DNA of 64,000 nucleotides. Origin: Galbibacter kalidii (GTDB lineage: Bacteria; Bacteroidota; Bacteroidia; Flavobacteriales; Flavobacteriaceae). Numbering within the stretch: the stretch's first letter is position 1; every line of letters starts with the position of its first letter. The stretch covers positions 1 to 64,000 of the forward strand of contig NZ_JAPFGA010000009.1 of NCBI RefSeq assembly GCF_026241135.1. The letters are read 5' to 3'. Positions 59,956 through 64,000 of the stretch are shown piece after piece. Under the pieces are notes generated by a model that did no database searches, was not told the DNA's origin, and worked only from the letters and a program-made list of their open reading frames with translations. The position numbers were made by a program, and so were the translations under genes.

Positions 59956-60783
59956 ATGGACTGTAAGATTGCGATACAAGGAATTTTAGGCTCTTTTCAC
60001 CATCAGGTGGCAGAAGAGTATTTTGGGAAGGATGTTGCTTTAGCAGAATGTCTTTCTTTTGATGCTGTGGTAGATAGCCTGTTAGATAAAACTAGTGGAG
60101 CGGCTGTTATGGCCATTGAAAATTCTATTGCTGGGTCTATCATACCGAACTACGCTTTGATCAATGATAATGAGCTGCATATTATAGGGGAACATTACAT
60201 CAATGTGCATCATAATCTATTGGCGCTGACCGGACAATCGATATCTGATATTAAAGAAGTGTATTCACATCCGATGGCCTTATTGCAATGTAAGGTCTTT
60301 TTTAAACAGTATCCGCATATAAAATTGATTGAAGATGCAGATACCGCTGAGGTAGCGAGAAGAATACACCAAGGGCAATTGAAAGGAGTGGGGGCTATTG
60401 CCGGAAAAACGGCGGCCGAGATTTTTGATTTGGAAATATTGGCTGAAGAGATCCAAACCATCAAGAACAATTCAACGCGTTTTGTGATCGTACAGACAAA
60501 GAATTCAGCAATTTCGGAAGAAGAGATCAACAAAGCATCGGTAATGTTTGAATTGGGAAATAAAAGAGGGAGTTTGGCAACGGTTTTGAATGTGATGAGC
60601 GATTGTAAACTGAATTTAACAAAGATCCAGTCACTCCCGAAGATCGAAACACCGTGGAAATATTCATTTTTTGTGGATGTTACTTTCGAGCAATATGAAG
60701 ATTTTGCAAAAGCGAAATCGGTATTGGCGATTATGGCTTCACATTTTAAAGTACACGGGGAATATAAAAATGCTAAAAAATGA
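59956..60783 (+). CDS. pheA: Prephenate dehydratase
   Basis: 275 aa, stand-alone dehydratase with ACT domain. Converts prephenate to phenylpyruvate, committing to phenylalanine. Seen: KIAIQGILGSFHHQVAEEYFG, GAAVMAIENSIAGSIIPNYALINDNELHIIGEHYINVHHNLLAL, VYSHPMALLQCKVFF, catalytic TRF in IKNNSTRFVIVQT, and the ACT domain GNKRGSLATVLNVMSDCKLNLTKIQSLPKIETPWKYSFFVDV (QSLPK replaces the usual ESRP Phe-binding motif, so feedback inhibition may be altered). Chorismate mutase is not fused here but is at the operon's end. First structural gene after the attenuator; overlaps the next gene by 4 bp. Confidence 0.95.
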   Translation: MDCKIAIQGILGSFHHQVAEEYFGKDVALAECLSFDAVVDSLLDKTSGAAVMAIENSIAGSIIPNYALINDNELHIIGEHYINVHHNLLALTGQSISDIKEVYSHPMALLQCKVFFKQYPHIKLIEDADTAEVARRIHQGQLKGVGAIAGKTAAEIFDLEILAEEIQTIKNNSTRFVIVQTKNSAISEEEINKASVMFELGNKRGSLATVLNVMSDCKLNLTKIQSLPKIETPWKYSFFVDVTFEQYEDFAKAKSVLAIMASHFKVHGEYKNAKK

Positions 60784-61928
60784 TACAAACAGCGCATCGT
60801 TTACACAGTGTTGAAGAATACTACTTCTCAAAAAAATTAAGAGAGGTAAGAGCACTTGTGGCCAGTGGTAAACCTGTGATCAATATGGGGATTGGAAGCC
60901 CCGATATGACGCCTTCAGAAGAAGTTTTACAAGCTCTGATCGCTTCGCTTCGCGAAGATAAAGCCCATCAGTATCAAAGTTATCAAGGCTTACCGGAGTT
61001 GAGAAAGGCAGCAGTTGATTTTTATAAGGAGCATTTCAGTGTAAACCTCGATTCCGATAGTGAAGTATTGCCCTTGATGGGTTCTAAGGAAGGGATTATG
61101 CACATAAGCATGGCATTTTTGAATGAGGGGGACGAGGTGCTAATTCCCAATCCGGGATATCCTACTTATAGTTCAGTGACCAAATTGGTAGAAGCTGTTC
61201 CGGTGTATTATGATCTGACGGAAGGTAGTGACTGGCTGCCCAATGTTGAAGCTTTGGAAGCAATGGACCTCTCAAAGGTAAAACTGATGTGGCTTGGTTA
61301 TCCGCATATGCCTACAGGGGCAAAAGCCAATGTAGAATTATTTGAAAAATTGATCGCTTTCGCCAAGCGGAATAACATTCTGTTAGTGAATGATAATCCA
61401 TACAGCTTTGTACTCAATGAAAACCAATTGAGCATACTTGCCGTTCCGGGAGCAAAAGAGGTGGCGTTGGAATTGAATTCCCTGAGTAAAACCTTTAATA
61501 TGGCCGGATGGCGTGTAGGTTTTGTCTATGGAAGTAAAGCACACTTGGATGCAGTCCTTAAAGTGAAAAGCAATATGGATAGCGGTATGTTCTACGGCTT
61601 GCAAAAAGGTGCTATAAAAGCTTTGGCATCTTCCGCAGAATGGTATTCAAATTTGAATGAGGTATATGCGCTAAGAAGGGCTTTGATTTATGAGTTGGCA
61701 GAAAAATTAGGTTGTACATACGACAAGAACGCCTCCGGGATGTTTGTGTGGGCAAAATTGCCTGAAGGAGCACCATCCGCAGAGGAATTTATAGACGAAG
61801 TACTTTACGACAAAGATATTTTTATAACCCCGGGAACTATTTTCGGAAGCAATGGATCGGGATATATACGATTTTCTTTGTGTGTAAAGGAAAAGCAAAT
61901 AAAAGAAGCAATAAGTAGATTTAAATAA
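60780..61928 (+). CDS. Class I/II aminotransferase, probably aromatic
   Basis: 382 aa. PLP fold-type I: MGIGSPDMTPSEEVLQALIASL, YQSYQGLPELRKAAVDFYKEHF, LMGSKEGIMHISMAFLNEGDEVLIPNPGYPTYSSV, LWLGYPHMPTGAKANVELF, VNDNPYSFVLN, and the PLP lysine in NSLSKTFNMAGWRVGFVYG. Placed between pheA and tyrA with a 4-bp overlap to pheA and 1 bp to tyrA, so it most likely transaminates phenylpyruvate and hydroxyphenylpyruvate (or prephenate). Substrate is inferred from context. Confidence 0.9.
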   Translation: MIQTAHRLHSVEEYYFSKKLREVRALVASGKPVINMGIGSPDMTPSEEVLQALIASLREDKAHQYQSYQGLPELRKAAVDFYKEHFSVNLDSDSEVLPLMGSKEGIMHISMAFLNEGDEVLIPNPGYPTYSSVTKLVEAVPVYYDLTEGSDWLPNVEALEAMDLSKVKLMWLGYPHMPTGAKANVELFEKLIAFAKRNNILLVNDNPYSFVLNENQLSILAVPGAKEVALELNSLSKTFNMAGWRVGFVYGSKAHLDAVLKVKSNMDSGMFYGLQKGAIKALASSAEWYSNLNEVYALRRALIYELAEKLGCTYDKNASGMFVWAKLPEGAPSAEEFIDEVLYDKDIFITPGTIFGSNGSGYIRFSLCVKEKQIKEAISRFK

Positions 61929-61929
61929 A

Positions 61930-62790
61930 ATGAACGTATTTGTAATTGGATTGGGACTTATAGGAGGTTCGATGGCATTGGACATCAAACAGTCCAACAA
62001 GAAAGCACACATTATGGGGTTTGATGCAAACGAAGCGCATATGAATCGGGCTTTGGAGATCGGATTCATAGACGAAAAAGCATCTCCTGAGGATGTGAGC
62101 AAAGCTGATGTTGTGATTGTTTCCATTCCGGTAAATGCATCTGTAAAACTGATTCCCGGATTATTGGACAAAGTAAAAGACAATGCTTTGGTTTTTGATG
62201 TGGGCTCGACTAAATCACTTATTTGCAAAGCCTTGGAAGGCCACGAAAAACGACGAAATTTTTTAGCTACCCACCCGATTGCAGGAACCGAGTTTTCAGG
62301 TCCCGAAGCAGCTGTCGAGGGGTTATTCCGGGGAAAGACCAATATTGTTTGTGAAGTGGAAAAAACCGCTTTCAAACTTCAGGAAAAAGCATTTGGGATT
62401 TTTAATGATTTGGGGATGCGCATTTGCTATATGGAACCTAAATCGCACGACAAGCACATCGCTTATGTGTCGCATTTATCACACATAAGTTCGTTTATGC
62501 TGGGGAAAACGGTTATTGAAAAGGAAAAAAACGAAAGGGATATTTTTGATATGGCCGGTAGTGGATTTGAAAGTACGGTGCGTCTGGCAAAAAGTTCGCC
62601 CGAAATGTGGCAGCCTATTTTTGAACACAATAAAGAAAATGTAATAGAAACATTAGATGAATATATCGCCAACCTTCAAAAATTCAAAGAGTTGATGGAG
62701 GCAGGCAACTTTGATGCCATTTATAAGGAAATGGCAGATACAAACAGAATTAAGGAAATATTAAAAGGAATTTCAATCAAAACTTCATAA
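61930..62790 (+). CDS. tyrA: Prephenate dehydrogenase
   Basis: 286 aa. NAD-dependent oxidative decarboxylation of prephenate to 4-hydroxyphenylpyruvate, toward tyrosine. Seen: Rossmann motif NVFVIGLGLIGGSMALDIK, DVVIVSIPVNASVKLIPGLLDKVKDNALVFDVGSTKSLICKAL, FLATHPIAGTEFSGPEAAVEGLFRGKTNIV (catalytic His in THPIAGTE), and DKHIAYVSHLSHISSFMLGKTV. No ACT or mutase domain. 1 bp after the aminotransferase; 12 bp before the DAHP synthase gene. Confidence 0.95.
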   Translation: MNVFVIGLGLIGGSMALDIKQSNKKAHIMGFDANEAHMNRALEIGFIDEKASPEDVSKADVVIVSIPVNASVKLIPGLLDKVKDNALVFDVGSTKSLICKALEGHEKRRNFLATHPIAGTEFSGPEAAVEGLFRGKTNIVCEVEKTAFKLQEKAFGIFNDLGMRICYMEPKSHDKHIAYVSHLSHISSFMLGKTVIEKEKNERDIFDMAGSGFESTVRLAKSSPEMWQPIFEHNKENVIETLDEYIANLQKFKELMEAGNFDAIYKEMADTNRIKEILKGISIKTS

Positions 62791-62802
62791 GTAAATTAAA
62801 AA

Positions 62803-63885
62803 ATGGAAAATTCAGCAGCACTTAGAACATGGTTAGACGAGATGAACTTAGACCATCCGTTGGTTATAGCGGGCCCATGTAGCGCAGAAACGGAAGAACA
62901 GGTTTTAAAAATCGCACACGAGCTCAAAGATAGCGACGTAAATTACTACCGAGCGGGAATATGGAAACCGAGGACCAGACCGGGGAATTTTGAAGGCGTA
63001 GGCTCAATAGGATTAAAATGGCTTCAGAAAGTAAAAGAAGAAACCGGACTTAAAACAGCTACCGAGGTGGCAAACAGAAACCATGTCGAACTGGCATTGG
63101 AGCACGATGTAGATTTGTTGTGGATCGGAGCGCGTTCTACGGTGAGTCCGTTTATTGTTCAGGAGATTGCTGATGCTTTGGAAGGAACCGATAAGATCGT
63201 ATTGGTTAAAAACCCAGTTAACCCGGATCTTTCTTTGTGGTTGGGTGGTATCGAGCGTTTGTATAAGAAAAATATCAAAAAACTTGGGGTAATTCACAGA
63301 GGATTCTCTACTTATGAGAAAACAAAATACCGTAACATTCCGGAATGGCAGTTAGCGATCGAATTGCAGAACAAATTCCCTGATTTGCCTTTGGTTTGTG
63401 ATCCTTCACACATTACCGGAAAAAGGGATATGATCTTTGACGTGTCACAAGCAGCTTTGGACCTGAATTATGACGGTTTGATGATAGAAACCCATTTTGA
63501 TCCGGACAATGCGTGGAGTGATGCGGCTCAACAAGTAACACCAACGGCTTTGAAAGGTATCATGAGAGACTTGAAAATCAGAAAAGAAACCAATGAAGAA
63601 GCTGAATATAAAAGCAAATTGAGCAATCTACGAGCTCAGATCGATGTGATCGATAACGGTTTGGTGGAGAACATGGGCAAACGTATGAAGATTGCCGATG
63701 AGATCGGACAGTTGAAAAAGAGAAAAAACGTAGCGGTATTACAATCGCAACGATGGAATGAAATCTTAGGAAAAATGATTCTTGAAGGTGAAGAAAAGGG
63801 CTTGAGCGAAGAATTTATCTTGCGTATTTTCAAAGCCATCCATCAGGAATCAATCAATCATCAGGAGAAGATTATTAATGCTTAA
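62803..63885 (+). CDS. Bifunctional DAHP synthase/chorismate mutase (AroQ type II)
   Basis: 360 aa. N-terminal DAHP synthase of the KDO8P-synthase-like (I-beta) type (about 1-260): VIAGPCSAETEEQVLKIAHEL, NYYRAGIWKPRTRPGNFEGVGSIGLKWLQKV, IGARSTVSPFIVQEI, LVKNPVNPDLSLWLGGIERL, VCDPSHITGKRDMIFDVSQAALDLNYDGLMIETHFDPDNAWSDAAQQV. C-terminal AroQ chorismate mutase (about 275-360): LSNLRAQIDVIDNGLVENMGKRMKIADEIGQLKKRKNVAVLQSQRWNEIL. It couples first-step aromatic synthesis with prephenate formation, and the mutase domain may give feedback control. Last gene of the operon. Confidence 0.95.
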   Translation: MENSAALRTWLDEMNLDHPLVIAGPCSAETEEQVLKIAHELKDSDVNYYRAGIWKPRTRPGNFEGVGSIGLKWLQKVKEETGLKTATEVANRNHVELALEHDVDLLWIGARSTVSPFIVQEIADALEGTDKIVLVKNPVNPDLSLWLGGIERLYKKNIKKLGVIHRGFSTYEKTKYRNIPEWQLAIELQNKFPDLPLVCDPSHITGKRDMIFDVSQAALDLNYDGLMIETHFDPDNAWSDAAQQVTPTALKGIMRDLKIRKETNEEAEYKSKLSNLRAQIDVIDNGLVENMGKRMKIADEIGQLKKRKNVAVLQSQRWNEILGKMILEGEEKGLSEEFILRIFKAIHQESINHQEKIINA

Positions 63886-63907
63886 AATAAAAGCACAGAT
63901 TATGTTA

Positions 63908-63934
63908 AAGGCAGCTCTTTGAGTTGCCTTTTTT
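63908..63934 (+). terminator. Aromatic operon terminator
   Basis: AAGGCAGCTC/GAGTTGCCTT (one G-U pair), 3-nt loop, followed by T-run, 23 bp after the last stop codon. Confidence 0.75.
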
Positions 63935-63989
63935 AATTTATACAGCAGAAAGTTGTTAATTTGCAACAGCAAATGATTATACATCATAA

Positions 63990-64000
63990 ATGACAGGAAT
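63990..64000 (+). CDS. Start of a next gene, cut by the window edge
   Basis: ATGACAGGAAT encodes Met-Thr-Gly. Ribosome GTPase RsgA of related bacteria starts similarly and often follows this operon, but three residues cannot prove it. Confidence 0.3.

Noticed and set aside
1-64000. CRISPR array
   Set aside because: No regularly spaced direct repeats of 24-40 bp and no cas-like genes were seen.
1-64000. Prophage, toxin-antitoxin or restriction-modification system
   Set aside because: No phage structural genes, methyltransferase/endonuclease pairs or recognisable toxin-antitoxin pairs; the SAM methyltransferases present belong to RNA, quinone and small-molecule families or are unassigned.

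Overview
The window is chromosomal DNA from a member of the Bacteroidota, most likely a Flavobacteriaceae species. Evidence seen in the sequence: AT-rich DNA; many intergenic boxes of the Bacteroidota -7 type TAnnTTTG(C); A-rich rather than Shine-Dalgarno leaders; lipoproteins with late lipoboxes; a PorT-like protein and a DUF5103 (type IX secretion plug) protein; a complete Na+-NQR operon; and family-typical neighbourhoods (rpsO-pnp, porT-ubiE, nqrABCDEF-apbE). No genus is claimed.

Layout. 0-11 kb is core: pnp and rpsO, a lipoprotein, accD-fbaA, a lipidated BamA/TamA-like protein, a TrmH-family methyltransferase, porT-like and ubiE/menG. 11-16.3 kb is an accessory zone: a tRNA-like fragment, a DUF1097/quinone-reductase pair divergent from an HxlR regulator, a perfect 17-bp inverted repeat, a leucine-rich-repeat lipoprotein, a broken reading frame and an IS5-type transposase remnant. 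16.3-19.8 kb is a membrane-stress-like cluster (membrane protein, winged-helix regulator, DoxX-like protein with a Cys-rich tail, small membrane protein, CreD) with two matching palindromes. 19.8-27 kb holds an aminotransferase, fatty acid desaturase, rsmG, pruA, apaG and the DUF5103 gene. 27.3-36.8 kb carries nqrABCDEF, a VWA lipoprotein-like surface protein, a small conserved gene and apbE, which flavinylates Nqr subunits. 36.8-44 kb has a methyltransferase, map, an M1 peptidase, DUF6702, a CarboxypepD_reg-like protein, pepE and rluF. A tRNA-Gly(TCC) at 44.2 kb is followed by two decayed copies. 44.7-58.2 kb is mostly housekeeping: two acetyltransferases, VanY-type and M48 peptidases, gpmI, tatA, PAP2 phosphatase, O-methyltransferase, kynureninase, 2H phosphoesterase, rhodanese lipoprotein, M3 peptidase, purE. 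It ends with pncB and the aromatic amino acid operon pheA-aminotransferase-tyrA-DAHP synthase/chorismate mutase.

The strongest new observation is upstream of pheA (59810-59941). A 25-codon leader peptide contains 7 Phe and 3 Tyr codons. It is followed by a GC-rich terminator with a U-run 14 nt before pheA, and a copy of the terminator's 3' arm lies at the end of the leader peptide, where it can form a competing antiterminator. This is the complete logic of ribosome-mediated attenuation, here apparently governing a whole aromatic operon in a Bacteroidota.

Secondary observations include several families of small palindromic intergenic elements (at least three copies of one about 60-bp element; paired 33-bp terminators with compensatory changes; a 163-bp inverted-repeat element with a related partial copy), AccD lacking all four zinc-ribbon cysteines, and an NqrB flavinylation site reading SGET instead of SGAT. 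All of this is from reading the sequence by eye; no searches or folding programs were run.
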